Assembly: GCA_007741555.1 (NCBI GenBank)
Contig: CP036526.1
Location: 4,650,001 to 4,714,000 of the forward strand
Length of the DNA stretch: 64,000 nt
Reading direction: 5' to 3'
DNA from: Stieleria marina
GTDB taxonomy: Bacteria; Planctomycetota; Planctomycetia; Pirellulales; Pirellulaceae
Shown: piece by piece, positions 48,851 through 59,338 of the stretch
Position numbering within the stretch: the first letter of the stretch is position 1
Layout of the letters: every line of letters begins with the position of its first letter
Notes under the pieces: model-generated
Seen by the model: only the letters and a program-made list of their open reading frames with translations
Database searches by the model: none
Told to the model about the DNA's origin: nothing
Made by a program: the position numbers and the translations under genes

Positions 48851-51391
48851 TCAAGCCTTCGACGCCAGCCGACTTGCGTGCCGTTGAAAAACCGTTTTCA
48901 GCTCATCCAACCCGAGTGGTTTTCGGACCAAAGTAGTAGTCGCATCTAAACGATTCACCGCCTCCAATTCGCTGGTCGCGGCAAAGCCCGTCATGAAGCA
49001 AACTGGAGTATCGTCGCCCGAAGCACGCATGCGACGATACGTTTCTAAACCGCTTAGGCCTGGCATTTGCTGATCCAAAAAAACCAGACCAAAACGCTGC
49101 GACTTGACGCTCACCAGCGCTTCTTCCCCCGATTCGACGCCGATCGTTCGGATGCCCTGGCTTTCCAACAAAAGTTGAACCGACGTCCGAATATCGTCGC
49201 GGTCATCAACAATCAGTACGGGACGGCCGACCCTGCCAATACTGCAAGGAGTGTCTTTTTCAGTCCCAGATGACGTTCTAGACGCAAGCGGAAAAACGAC
49301 CTCGAAACGCGTTCCCTGCTTCGGTTTTGATTCGGCCGAAATCGCAGCGCCGAGGTTTTCGATAATTCCGATCACCGTGGCGAGCCCCAGCCCGCGTCCA
49401 GATTGCTTAGTTGAAAAGAACGGATCAAACAGATGCTTTTTCGCGTCTTCACTCAGTCCGCATCCGTTGTCGGTCACCGAAAGACAAACATACTGGCCTT
49501 CGCCGAGAGCTTTCCCAAACATGTACTGCGCCGCCGATTCGCGGTCCAGTGTTTTCTTTCCGATCGCAACACTAATTTGGCCGACATCATCGATCGCCTC
49601 GGACGCATTGGTAAGCAAATTCAAGACGACTTGCGAAACAGCGCCGTCGTCACCCAGCACACTGGGCACATCACGGTCGCTGGATACATCCAACAGAATC
49701 CGAGGTGATATTGAGGGATGAATTAACGACACCATTCGTTCGGCCAGCTCGACTAAATTGATAGGGCGTTGGATTGCTTCGACCTGTCCTGCATACGTCA
49801 GCATTTGCCGGCAGAGCGATGCGGCAACCTCCGACGCTTGCAAGATTCGGGACGTTGCGCCGGATACCTTGGCGGGATCCGTCCGCTGAATTTCACAGAG
49901 CTGGGCATTTGAAATAATCGCGGTCAGTAGATTGTTAAAATCGTGAGCAATACCACCGGCCAGTCGTCCTAAACTTGCAAAACGTAGGCGATTCTGTGAC
50001 TGCAAATCCAAAAGTCGCTGGGTGTTTTCCTGACGACGTTCCTGAATCACCAACGCAACAAGGCGCGAAAGTCGCTTCAGATCATCCAGCCCATGCGATA
50101 CGCGATCATTCGGCCACTCTGACACCAGGCAGATGGCACCGATCACTTGGTTATCACGGGTCATGATCGGCATGGCTCCTACACTTTTGACGCCGCAGTT
50201 GGAAAACGCTCGCGTAGCGTCGGTGTTATCGTGCTCGCCAAGGACATTCGGGACAAAAGTAAACATCTTTTTCCCGATGCAATCGACAAACAAATGGGGA
50301 AAGTCAGTCGCCGATTTTTCACGCGCCGCGGCAGCACAATCCGCCAATTTCTCATTTCCCGCAGCGGACGCAATGATCCGGTGCTGTTGGTCAAAGAGCA
50401 CGGCAATGCAACCGTGGTTCAACACGGCATGATCCACTCCTCGAGCGAGCGAATGAAGAACCTGATTTTCTTCAGCACCCTCCATGGATGCCTCCAAAAT
50501 CGACTTCTCGACTTCATGCAACCTCTGTTGCTGGCTGGCCTGGGTTACGTCGCGAATGGTTCCTGCAAACACGACCGGCTTGCCTTCAGAATCGTATCTG
50601 GTAGCACTTCCCACCTCGTGAACCAGGATCGATCGCCCGTCAGATCGGCAAACCCGAAACTCGCGATCGATGTGGCCGTCGATCGCTAGCGTGGACAGGA
50701 GACGACGATCGTCTGCGTGGACGAACTGAAGCACTTCCGACGTCGACAATTTTTTGCAAAGCGGATCAACCCCAACCAGAGTCCCGTACTCACGGTCGAC
50801 GACGTATTCGTCACACCGGATATCTAATTCCCAAGCAGCCAGCTTGGTTCCCATCAGTGCGTTCCCACGCAAGTTGAGCAAGTCCGCCAACGTCCTCTGA
50901 TCGCGGTACCACTTAATGTCCGTAAACGTGCAAATTGAAACCAAGCGATCTTGCAGCGTCGTCATGTGGCTGGTGACACAAAGATCAACCGACTTGCCCG
51001 AGGGCAATGGCTGCTCAAACTCCGCTTGAAAGTAGGTCTCCCCCAGGAACAGAGCTTCCAAGAAGTCAACAAACGGAGACGGCGTCGTGACGTAAGCATG
51101 TGGCAAGATATCACGAAGAGCCTGCTCCGAGTCCACCTCGAAAATCTCGACCGACAGCGGATTCAGCCAAAGCGTTTCGATCCGATCAAGCACCTTGTCC
51201 AAAACACTCGAGTCATCCTTCCAAGCCGTCAGAAAGGAATTGACGCCAGCTTTGCGCAAACTGGCAAAATACTGCTCTACATTCTCCATGTCATCGATAA
51301 TGACTGCTGAATTGATCGAATTGAGCAGCGCCGATACAGAGTCAAACGTCGGTAGGGGCGCATCATCGATTTCATATTTACCTTGTTTCAA
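48851..51391 (-). CDS. Hybrid sensor histidine kinase with PAS, GAF and receiver domains
   Basis: 846 residues, no transmembrane segment, so a cytosolic sensor. An N-terminal PAS-like region covers ~20-160 and a second PAS ~175-285 (IDREFRVCRSDGRSILVHE, GTIRDVT). A GAF domain lies at ~300-450. The dimerisation helix has phosphoacceptor His483 in GGIAHDFNNLL. The ATPase has NLLTNASEAI (N box), DNGCGL and GRGLGL (G boxes) at ~585-700. A C-terminal receiver at ~723-843 has VLIVDDRDD, the phosphorylated Asp773 in VFLDQQMPG, and RKPLG. Ligand unknown. It may act as a phosphorelay without a DNA-binding output. Confidence 0.95.
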   Translation of the reverse strand: MKQGKYEIDDAPLPTFDSVSALLNSINSAVIIDDMENVEQYFASLRKAGVNSFLTAWKDDSSVLDKVLDRIETLWLNPLSVEIFEVDSEQALRDILPHAYVTTPSPFVDFLEALFLGETYFQAEFEQPLPSGKSVDLCVTSHMTTLQDRLVSICTFTDIKWYRDQRTLADLLNLRGNALMGTKLAAWELDIRCDEYVVDREYGTLVGVDPLCKKLSTSEVLQFVHADDRRLLSTLAIDGHIDREFRVCRSDGRSILVHEVGSATRYDSEGKPVVFAGTIRDVTQASQQQRLHEVEKSILEASMEGAEENQVLHSLARGVDHAVLNHGCIAVLFDQQHRIIASAAGNEKLADCAAAAREKSATDFPHLFVDCIGKKMFTFVPNVLGEHDNTDATRAFSNCGVKSVGAMPIMTRDNQVIGAICLVSEWPNDRVSHGLDDLKRLSRLVALVIQERRQENTQRLLDLQSQNRLRFASLGRLAGGIAHDFNNLLTAIISNAQLCEIQRTDPAKVSGATSRILQASEVAASLCRQMLTYAGQVEAIQRPINLVELAERMVSLIHPSISPRILLDVSSDRDVPSVLGDDGAVSQVVLNLLTNASEAIDDVGQISVAIGKKTLDRESAAQYMFGKALGEGQYVCLSVTDNGCGLSEDAKKHLFDPFFSTKQSGRGLGLATVIGIIENLGAAISAESKPKQGTRFEVVFPLASRTSSGTEKDTPCSIGRVGRPVLIVDDRDDIRTSVQLLLESQGIRTIGVESGEEALVSVKSQRFGLVFLDQQMPGLSGLETYRRMRASGDDTPVCFMTGFAATSELEAVNRLDATTTLVRKPLGLDELKTVFQRHASRLASKA

Positions 51392-51705
51392 AAATCACCC
51401 GACCCATCAGAGAAAATTCATCGCAAATGACGCTCGCAACCGCCTGGACACTGATTTCCGCACGTTACCGAATAGGTTAACAGGCTTCCAGTTGGCTGGT
51501 ATTCCCACCCGACAGAAATACCAGCCAAAATCTTGGTGTCGATGTGATCTTGGTTTCGATGTGAAACGTGCAAGCCATTCGAACTGTCCATGCCAATGCT
51601 TGGGCGTCTGACGGACGATTGGACCCTCTGCTTGACTTTCACGATCACGAGACCGATATTTAGTGACAGATGGATGTTTTGCTTTCCTTCGCAGAGTTTT
51701 CCCGA
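51392..51705. other. Divergent region between the histidine kinase gene and ssrA
   Basis: 314 bp that should contain the ssrA promoter. Short frames that cross it have no ribosome site or family match. No other RNA was recognised. Confidence 0.5.
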
Positions 51706-52090
<385 letters not shown>

Positions 52091-52095
52091 TCCAA

Positions 52096-52131
52096 AGCCG
52101 AGTTGTGAGAAATCGCAACTCGGCTTTTTTT
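52096..52131 (+). terminator. Rho-independent terminator of ssrA
   Basis: A perfect 10-bp stem (AGCCGAGTTG at 52096-52105 with CAACTCGGCT at 52116-52125), a 10-nt loop and a run of seven T, immediately after the tmRNA 3' end. Confidence 0.95.
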
Positions 52132-52582
52132 GTTGGCTTGGCATCAATTGCTATCGAGTTCCAAATACCCAACATTGTCCATGCGTGCCTTGTCGGGTAC
52201 CGCTGAAAGTTGATCGGGATTCATTCTGCGATGATCACGGCCGAGAACGACTCTGCGTCTCTAGAGAGAGTGCTGAGCAAATGCCTAAGAAGACAAAACG
52301 TTGGTAACAACAGGGACGAGAATCAATTCAGACACGAACCTCGTCGCCTGTGCCTCTCCTCGTTCTTCACAGATCACACGGTGATTCGGATCGGCTATTA
52401 TGTCTGGATGCCTCCATCGTCGTCACCACCTTTTGCGTCGCACCGGGAGTCGTTTACAGCAAGCACCTCGACGCCATTGACCGGCCTGTCCCGTCGACGA
52501 ATAAAGGACCAACTTCATTGCGAAGTGGTTTGCTTCCTGATCTGACTTTGCAACACACGCTATATCCAAATAGAAAAACACT
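52132..52582. other. Intergenic region upstream of the SGNH-type hydrolase gene
   Basis: 451 bp with no recognisable coding or RNA element apart from the expected promoter of the downstream gene. A direct-repeat-free, AT-moderate stretch. Short frames here have no ribosome site. Confidence 0.45.
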
Positions 52583-53551
52583 ATGAGTCACCGTTACCGC
52601 GCAAGCCTGCATAGCGCCAGCACTAGCGTCATTGCTGCGTCATGCGTTCTGTTTCTCGGCTCCGTGGCAGAGGCAGCTCCGACGGAAAGAACCGTTCGCG
52701 TGCTGACAATCGGCAATAGTTTTGCGAACAACGCCCTGACGTTTCTTCCCCAGATCGTGGAAGCGGCCGGTCACAAAGTCATTGTTGGACGCGCCAATTT
52801 GGGTGGTTGTACGTTTGAACGTCACTGGAAACACGTCGCTCAGCACGAGGCGAACCCCGATAGCAAGGAAGGTTCTCCGTACGAGGGAGGACGTCACTCA
52901 CTCGAGGCGATGCTGACGTCCGAGCAGTGGGACTTCATCACCCTTCAACAAGTCAGCTACAAAAGTCATGACCTGAAGACTTACCAACCTTACGCCGACA
53001 ACCTAGTCCGCTATGTAAAAAAGCTTGCCCCCGAAGCAAAGATTCTCGTTCACCAGATCTGGGCCTATCGCATGGATGATGCCCGATTTCGACCTTCCAA
53101 CAAAGGCAAAGAACCTCACACGCATGCCGTGATGTACCAGCAAGTTCGAGAAGCCTATCACCAATTTGCCGACAGTCACGGCCTGGAAGTGATTCCAAGT
53201 GGCGATGCAATGTTCCTGGCCGACACGGATCAACGATGGGGATTTCGCCCGGACATCAATTTCGATTTCGACAATGCAACCTATCCCAATCTCCCCGTTC
53301 AAACCCATTCACTGCACACCGGGTGGGCATGGAAGAAGACCAAGGATGGATCCCATCGCCTGAACCTAGATGGGCACCACGCCAATCGCTCCGGCCAGTA
53401 CCTGCTTGGCTGTGTCTGGTTCGAAACGTTTTTTGATGAAAGCGTGGTTGAGAACCCATTCGTCCCCAAAGGAATCGACCCTATCTACGGGAAGTTCCTT
53501 CGTCAAACCGCCCATGCTGTTACCACAGCAAAACTCCAAGGTGTGCAGTGA
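52583..53551 (+). CDS. Exported SGNH-hydrolase-like protein (DUF4886-type)
   Basis: 322 residues. A signal peptide spans ~1-32 (cleavage after AEAA). The mature protein begins with VRVLTIGNSFANNA, the SGNH block I with nucleophile Ser46. GGCTFERHW follows, and the catalytic pair lies in DGHHANRSG (Asp263, His266). The DUF4886 family groups with esterases and carbohydrate deacetylases of the GDSL type. It is probably periplasmic or secreted and might remove acyl groups from polysaccharide, in line with the sulfatases nearby. Substrate unknown. Confidence 0.82.
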   Translation: MSHRYRASLHSASTSVIAASCVLFLGSVAEAAPTERTVRVLTIGNSFANNALTFLPQIVEAAGHKVIVGRANLGGCTFERHWKHVAQHEANPDSKEGSPYEGGRHSLEAMLTSEQWDFITLQQVSYKSHDLKTYQPYADNLVRYVKKLAPEAKILVHQIWAYRMDDARFRPSNKGKEPHTHAVMYQQVREAYHQFADSHGLEVIPSGDAMFLADTDQRWGFRPDINFDFDNATYPNLPVQTHSLHTGWAWKKTKDGSHRLNLDGHHANRSGQYLLGCVWFETFFDESVVENPFVPKGIDPIYGKFLRQTAHAVTTAKLQGVQ

Positions 53552-53772
53552 CGTCAACCCAGTTCCTACGGGCCGCAAGCTCGGGATGACTGGCCGATGA
53601 ACCAGCTCCACGCGTCCGCTAACAATCTAAGTCAACAAGGGCGATCGACGAAGAAATTAGCAGGCTTAGTCTTCCCTTACTCAACCGCCTTCCCAACCGA
53701 CCATCAGACTTGGCCTCTTTGCCCAGTCGGTATTACGAATAGAAACGCACAACCGCTTGCAATATTTCCTGA

Positions 53773-54080
53773 TCACACAACCACAGTCAATCCATTGCCC
53801 GTCCCGACTTGAGCCTCGGGCTTGAGCAGAATTTCGGAAAACGTGCTGTGCTGTTCGGCATGCAAAATGGCTTCCATCTTCATCGCTTCGAGCGGGAGCC
53901 ACGGTTGGCCGTTCTTAATTCCGTTGCCTAGTTTTGCGCCGACCACCAGTACCACGCTGAGCAGGGTGCTGCCGACGTAGATTGGTTGGCTGTGTCTGTT
54001 TGGACAGCTTTGACCACGCCCGATTCCAACCTGTTGCCAGTGATGGCTACTTCACGCGGCCAACCATTGAGCTCGAATTG
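53773..54080 (-). pseudogene. Pyruvate carboxylase C-terminal remnant (biotin carboxyl carrier domain), frameshifted
   Basis: On the minus strand, 54080 down to ~53960 encodes FELNGWPREVAITGNRLE..., typical of the segment before the biotin domain of pyruvate carboxylase. After a frameshift near 53960, a second frame (53955-53773) encodes AKLGNGIKNGQPW, then the biotinylation motif LEAMKMEA with the target Lys, and SEILLKPEAQVGTGNGL before a stop. The piece is ~100 residues against more than 1100 for a full enzyme, has no start and is cut at its 5' side by a stop next to the sulfatase gene. It is a decayed tail. Confidence 0.8.
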
Positions 54081-54092
54081 CTAGAAAGGATT

Positions 54093-55439
54093 TCACTTGC
54101 CCTCGATGATTCGAATATGATTCTTTGAGTGCGTTTTGAACCACTGCTCGGCTTCACCCCAACGCGGTTCTTGCATGCCTTCCTTCCACGTCACCATGCG
54201 GTTTTTCATGGAATTCAAACGATCGGGATGAGCGTCCGCCAGGTTCTTCGATTCCGCCAAATCGTCGTCCAAGTTGTAGAGCGCGTAGCCGTAGCCTTGC
54301 ACATAAATCAACTTCCACGGACCATCACGCATCGCCGAAAACCAGAGTTTGTGCCAATACAATTCTTCGTGGGGTGATTCGCTCCGCTTGCCTTCCAAAA
54401 AAGGCAACAAATCAACTCCGTCCAGCTTCGCTGCCTCAACATCCCCGCCAGCAGCTGCAAGCGATGTGGCAAAGATATCCAGTGATGACACCATCGGATT
54501 AAAAAGGCGTCCGTTGGCGAAACGGTTCGTCCAACGCATCAAGAAAGGAACTCGTATGCCCCCTTCGAACTTAATTCCCTTGTGTCCCGCCAGTGGCAAA
54601 TTGATCGATCCATTGTTGGTTGCACCACCGTTGTCGCTCAGGAACCAGACGATCGTGTCGTCGGCTTGGCCGGAGGAATCGAGTTGGTCGAGTACTCGAC
54701 CGATGGCGCGATCCATCGCCCAGATCATCGCGGCGTAAGTTCGTCGCTTCTTGTTTTCGATGTGCGAGAACTTTGCCAAATCGGTTTCGGTTGCATGCAT
54801 CGGCCCATGGGGTGCGGTGAACGACAAGAATAAAAAGAACGGATCAGCTGAGTCGTCCTTCAAAAATTCGACAGCCTTGTCCCCCAGTACATCGGTCAAG
54901 TATCCGTCAAAGACAACGTGCTGCCCGTTGTGTTCAATGCGGCGATTGCTGTTCGGCTTGTCGTCTTTCTTGGCGTTGTAGAAATAGCTACGCGATCCTT
55001 CACGAAGTCCGTAGAAATAATCAAACCCACGCCCGGTCGGGTAATACTGCTCTTCATCGCCCAAGTGCCATTTGCCGATCACTCCGGTGCGATAACCCTG
55101 TTTTCTTAGCGAATCGGCCATCGTGACTTGCTCGACATCCATGCCTTTGTCCGCCGGTGGCGTATTCGCTTCGTGTCCGAATCTCTGTTGATATTTTCCC
55201 GTCATCAATCCCGCGCGGGATGGACTGCACACCGACGCGGTCACGTGGCCATCCGTGAATCGAACGCTGCGAGTTGCCAAGCGATCCAAGTTTGGCGAAA
55301 GAATATCTTTGGAACCTTGGAAACCCAAATCGGCCCAACCAAGATCATCGGCCATGATGATCAACACATTGGGACGGTCTGCTCCGCAAGAGAGGGTTCC
55401 GATGAATATGAAACAAACAAGTGACACCAATAAACGCAT
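54093..55439 (-). CDS. Exported sulfatase
   Basis: 448 residues. A signal peptide is at ~1-20, with Cys18 giving a possible lipobox (LSCG). The sulfatase start RPNVLIIMADDLGWADLG is at ~22-39. The active site CSPSRAG has Cys71 as predicted formylglycine. GKWHLGDEE, FLSFTAPHGPM, SDNGGATNN and GHKGIKFEGGIRVPF complete the alkaline-phosphatase-superfamily metal and substrate sites. Length is near the family norm, so there is no extra module. The 3' end lies only 12 bp from the pyruvate carboxylase remnant. Confidence 0.95.
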   Translation of the reverse strand: MRLLVSLVCFIFIGTLSCGADRPNVLIIMADDLGWADLGFQGSKDILSPNLDRLATRSVRFTDGHVTASVCSPSRAGLMTGKYQQRFGHEANTPPADKGMDVEQVTMADSLRKQGYRTGVIGKWHLGDEEQYYPTGRGFDYFYGLREGSRSYFYNAKKDDKPNSNRRIEHNGQHVVFDGYLTDVLGDKAVEFLKDDSADPFFLFLSFTAPHGPMHATETDLAKFSHIENKKRRTYAAMIWAMDRAIGRVLDQLDSSGQADDTIVWFLSDNGGATNNGSINLPLAGHKGIKFEGGIRVPFLMRWTNRFANGRLFNPMVSSLDIFATSLAAAGGDVEAAKLDGVDLLPFLEGKRSESPHEELYWHKLWFSAMRDGPWKLIYVQGYGYALYNLDDDLAESKNLADAHPDRLNSMKNRMVTWKEGMQEPRWGEAEQWFKTHSKNHIRIIEGK

Positions 55440-55790
55440 GAAACCGAACCGTGTAGAAAGAAGAACCAGGCATCAAGCAAACATTGTAACGAGCGCAAAG
55501 TCCCGCGGACGGCGGGGAATCCAAAGTCGCTTGCCTTGTTACAACGCTCTGCGAAACGACGAAATCCGGGCCGCTCCGCGGGCGAAGACTGTTGCAATGC
55601 CGACGGTCGAAATTCGCAGCGTCAGAATAGCGCACAACTTTTGTCGGCAGAACGGCCAGATCGGCAGGCCGCAGGAGTAGTCGGAGGGTACCAATCTCTG
55701 AACTCGACACCTGGCACCTTCTTCTTCACCAAACCAAGATCAACCAGCACGCCGGACATTTCCCGCTAGTACCATCGGATTGGGCGACGA
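55440..55790. other. Intergenic region between the CheB-like and sulfatase genes
   Basis: 351 bp. Frames crossing it on both strands lack ribosome sites and family features. It contains a GC-rich patch near 55500-55600. Nothing further is recognised. Confidence 0.4.
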
Positions 55791-56417
55791 TTAATCTCGA
55801 CACCGCCGGCCAATTGAAATCTCCATCAGTTTGCTGGAGATGGCTTGAGTGGTTCCCACGAAGGCAATCGGCACAGCATCGAGGGCGTTGTCAGGCATGG
55901 AGCGGAAGTCGGCATCACCAGGGTCTTGGACCATGCAAAAGCCACCCGCTTTGTGAATCGCTCTCAATCCTTCTTTGCCGTCCTCCAGCATGCCCGAAAG
56001 AATAATGCCCACTGCGTTCTTGCCTGCGCTTTCCGCAACTGATTTGAACAAGTCGTCGATGCGGTGAATCCGCGCGTGCCGCGAACGATCATCTTCGACG
56101 TCAAACTCTTCGCCTTCGACTTCGACCCGCTCGTTAGGTGCTCCAACATAGATGGTCGTACATTCCATGCATTCTTCATCGACCGGTTCGTCGACTTCGA
56201 CACGAGCGAGATGACCGAGAATAGTGGCGAGCGTGTTCGGCTTGTCTGGCTGTCGGTGAGTTGCGATCAACAGTGTGCCGGCGAACTGAGTCGGAAGTTG
56301 TTCGACGATCAAGCAGATTTCCTGAAATCCGCCTGCAGAAGCGCCAATCGCGACGACTAAACCGTTATCTGGATCTTGTTTGCTTTCTAAATCACTGGAC
56401 TGATCATGGTCGTTCAT
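55791..56417 (-). CDS. Stand-alone CheB-type methylesterase domain protein
   Basis: 208 residues with only the catalytic domain of CheB. The receiver domain that normally regulates it is absent. The triad is visible: Ser27 in IGASAGG, His54 in ATHRQ and Asp146 in LSGMLEDG. The fold would remove methyl groups from glutamates of chemoreceptors, or act as a glutaminase. No other chemotaxis gene lies nearby, so the target is unclear. Activity should be intact. Confidence 0.9.
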   Translation of the reverse strand: MNDHDQSSDLESKQDPDNGLVVAIGASAGGFQEICLIVEQLPTQFAGTLLIATHRQPDKPNTLATILGHLARVEVDEPVDEECMECTTIYVGAPNERVEVEGEEFDVEDDRSRHARIHRIDDLFKSVAESAGKNAVGIILSGMLEDGKEGLRAIHKAGGFCMVQDPGDADFRSMPDNALDAVPIAFVGTTQAISSKLMEISIGRRCRD

Positions 56418-57145
56418 TTCAACAATATAACATCGTTATCGGAGGTCGGCGCGATGAAGGGTCAATTGTGATGCAGTGAGGTCAACAAACGTTTGCGTCC
56501 AGCACAAGTCCGCGGCTGATGGTTTCATAAACCGAAAGCGTACGCCACCTTTCTGGCACCGGCGATCCAACGGCGCCGGCGGCGCGACGATTAAGGGACA
56601 AGACGCATTTTTGGACTTCCTTACCAGAACCGAAGTTTCGGTCGACCGCGAGGTCTCATGGTCGACTCGAGTTTGACGCGTCTGCCGATCGAATCGCCCT
56701 AGCCATCATTTGCCAAAGGCCACCTTGCTGCGTGATTCGCCGGACGACATTTGCGAACACACCGTCCTGGCCGTCAGCAGATCCGGGCACCTTGGGATTG
56801 GCAAAGGCAAGCGGATGTATTTCAGCAGTCGACGCAGCTGCCGTTTTGCCGGCTACGAACGAGACCGACACGACTTTGGCGGTCCTGTAGCAATTTACTA
56901 GGCGGAATACACGAACAGCGCGATAGAAAACGGTAAACTCAAGCGGTGTAACTCAAGCAGGGTTCAGCCCCGCCAGCTCTACGATTTGAATAGCGATCCG
57001 GAAACAGACCCGCAGTCAATCCAACGAGCATCCCGAAATTGTGGGCAAAATGCAGGCCTTACTGAACGCCTTTCGATCTACACCTTCGCCAGCTCCAAAC
57101 AAGAGACTAGAGAAAGTATGCCACTTGTTGAATTTTTACAACCGA
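56418..57145. other. Long intergenic region with a possible sulfatase tail remnant
   Basis: 728 bp between divergent genes. Near its right end (56974-57015) one frame reads QLYDLNSDPETDP, resembling the conserved tail of sulfatases (LYDLxxDPxE). It is out of frame with and upstream of the next sulfatase start, so it may be a residue of an older copy. A 71-residue minus-strand frame at 56656-56871 is not recognised. Confidence 0.4.
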
Positions 57146-59338
57146 ATGAAAATGTTTGCACCGAAAAGTATCGCTTTCTTTGTCGCCTCTTCGCTTGCAC
57201 TAATGGTTGGAATCACCGCTGTTCCACTGAATGCGGGACCGCCGAAACCAAATGTGGTTTTGATCCTTACCGATGACCTTGGCTGGCAGGATGTGAAGTG
57301 CTACGACGTCGATGACCCCTCGCCGATGGAGACGCCGAACATTGACGCGCTGGCAGAACGTGGCGTGATGTTTTGGCAGGCGTATTCGCCCGCCCCAACT
57401 TGTGCGCCAAGCCGATGCGCAATCATGAGCGGCAATCATCCCGCACGAGCACAGAAAACGCATGTCGTCGGCGGTGCGCCTCCCTCTGCCAGAAATTCGC
57501 ATGCTCGAATGATGGATCCGTGGTACAGCGGGCGGATCCCCAAAGACGAGATGACTTTGGCGAAAGCATTGAAGCAAAACGGCTATGTCACCGGACATGC
57601 CGGAAAGTGGCACATGGCGATTGATCATAACGCCTTCCCCCAACCCAAAGATGTCGGCTTCGATTCCACGCAATCCAATCGGGGAGCTCATTCAAGGATG
57701 AAAGATCGCTTGTCTGGATTTGCGACCAATTCAGCCGACGATCCGTTTCGTTTGGATGCCGACGGGTTTCCGCATCATCAAAAAAGCGAAGACGCGTTCA
57801 CGTTTCTGCGCCAGAATAAAGACAAGCCATTCTTTTTGTATTATGCCACTTGGCTTGTACATTCGCCGATTCATACGCGATCCAAAGCGCTTCTCGACAA
57901 GTACGTGAAAAGACTGGGCGTCGACCCACGCCATCCCAACACAAAGGAAACGCCTGGGCAGTTAAACCCGTTCTACTGTGCCATGGTGGAAATGCTCGAT
58001 CACTACGTCGGCGGAGTCTTTGATTACTTGGACCAGACCGAAGACCCGCGTTGGCCCGGTCACATGTTGAGCGAGAACACTTACGTGATCTTCACATCAG
58101 ACAACGGCGGCATGGAAGGCGGTCCCCAAGAACGGTACACCGACAACAACCCGTTGGATCGAGGGAAGATATCGGCCAAAGAAGGCGGCACTCGAGTGCC
58201 ACTGATCATTGCCGGCCCTGGAATCGCAAAAGGCCAACAGACCGACGTGATGGCAAATGGACTGGATTTCTATCCGACGATTCTCAGTCTGACCGGTTCG
58301 GCAACGCCGCGTGATAAGCATCTTGATGGATGCGATTTGGCACCGTTGTTATTGGGCGACCCGACAGACCCCACCCTGGTCAAAGATCCCGGCGGAGCGG
58401 TTCGCGACACGATGACTTGGCATTTCCCGCATGGAGTGGCATTGGAAAGCACGATTCGCAAAGGCGACTACAAACTGATCCGCAACTACGACCACGTGGC
58501 AAACGCGGGAACGCCTGAACTGGAACTGTTTCAACTCTACGAGACAAAGGGAGACCAACAGTCTCGCGTTGACATCGAAGAGGCCAAGAACCTCGCATCC
58601 AAAATGCCGGAAAGAACGGAGTCAATGAACCGTGAGCTGACGCGGCGGCTGACCGAAATGAACGCCAGCTACCCCAGCTACAATCCGGATTGCAAAGAGG
58701 AGCTTCCTGGGAAGCATGCGGTTTGCACGGTGCTCTCACACCAAAAGACTGGCAACAAAGTCGCTTTCACTTATCGCGAGAACGGTGCCAAGGTGCTCCG
58801 GGCTGATTTGTTGTACACGCTTAACGGCGGGGATCGCTACGAGGAATGGTTTCGCAAACCCGCGGCGTTAACTCCAGGCATGAAGGCCTCCGCCGATCTC
58901 CCCGATGGCACCACGCATTACCTGATCAACCTGATCGACGAGAACAATTTCCTTCGCAGTTACCCCACCATAAACGGAAAAGAAAAAGGCTCGGCTAGTG
59001 CCTTGTCGGTCACCGGCGACGCAGAAATGAAATCCAAGACGACGACCATGCCTCCAACCAAGAGACGGGTTTCCCCTTCTGACAAAGATACGAACCAAGA
59101 CGGCACGATCTCCCGAACCGAATACGTTTCCCACTTCATGGCAGGCTTTAAACGCAAGGACAAAAACAAAGATGGAATGCTAGGCCCCACTGAACATGCC
59201 CACCCATCGTTTGCTACAGCGGATCGAGACAAAAACGACCAGCTCACCCGCAAAGAATTCCAATCGATTTTTGAACGCCAGTTCACACGCCAAGACAAAG
59301 ACGAAAGCGGATTCCTTTCCCAGGATGAACTCAACTAG
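57146..59338 (+). CDS. Exported sulfatase with C-terminal EF-hand region
   Basis: 730 residues from the ATG at 57146. The open frame begins earlier at 57041, but the signal peptide MKMFAPKSIAFFVASSLALM starts here. The sulfatase domain (~35-500) has PNVVLILTDDLGWQD, the active site CAPSR (Cys86, predicted formylglycine), GKWHMAIDH and SDNGGMEGG. Residues ~520-630 form a beta-rich domain. The last ~85 residues carry four EF-hand-like loops (DTNQDGTISRTE, DKNKDGMLGPTE, DRDKNDQLTRKE, DKDESGFLSQDE). The calcium-binding tail may anchor the enzyme or join it to a partner. Confidence 0.95.
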   Translation: MKMFAPKSIAFFVASSLALMVGITAVPLNAGPPKPNVVLILTDDLGWQDVKCYDVDDPSPMETPNIDALAERGVMFWQAYSPAPTCAPSRCAIMSGNHPARAQKTHVVGGAPPSARNSHARMMDPWYSGRIPKDEMTLAKALKQNGYVTGHAGKWHMAIDHNAFPQPKDVGFDSTQSNRGAHSRMKDRLSGFATNSADDPFRLDADGFPHHQKSEDAFTFLRQNKDKPFFLYYATWLVHSPIHTRSKALLDKYVKRLGVDPRHPNTKETPGQLNPFYCAMVEMLDHYVGGVFDYLDQTEDPRWPGHMLSENTYVIFTSDNGGMEGGPQERYTDNNPLDRGKISAKEGGTRVPLIIAGPGIAKGQQTDVMANGLDFYPTILSLTGSATPRDKHLDGCDLAPLLLGDPTDPTLVKDPGGAVRDTMTWHFPHGVALESTIRKGDYKLIRNYDHVANAGTPELELFQLYETKGDQQSRVDIEEAKNLASKMPERTESMNRELTRRLTEMNASYPSYNPDCKEELPGKHAVCTVLSHQKTGNKVAFTYRENGAKVLRADLLYTLNGGDRYEEWFRKPAALTPGMKASADLPDGTTHYLINLIDENNFLRSYPTINGKEKGSASALSVTGDAEMKSKTTTMPPTKRRVSPSDKDTNQDGTISRTEYVSHFMAGFKRKDKNKDGMLGPTEHAHPSFATADRDKNDQLTRKEFQSIFERQFTRQDKDESGFLSQDELN

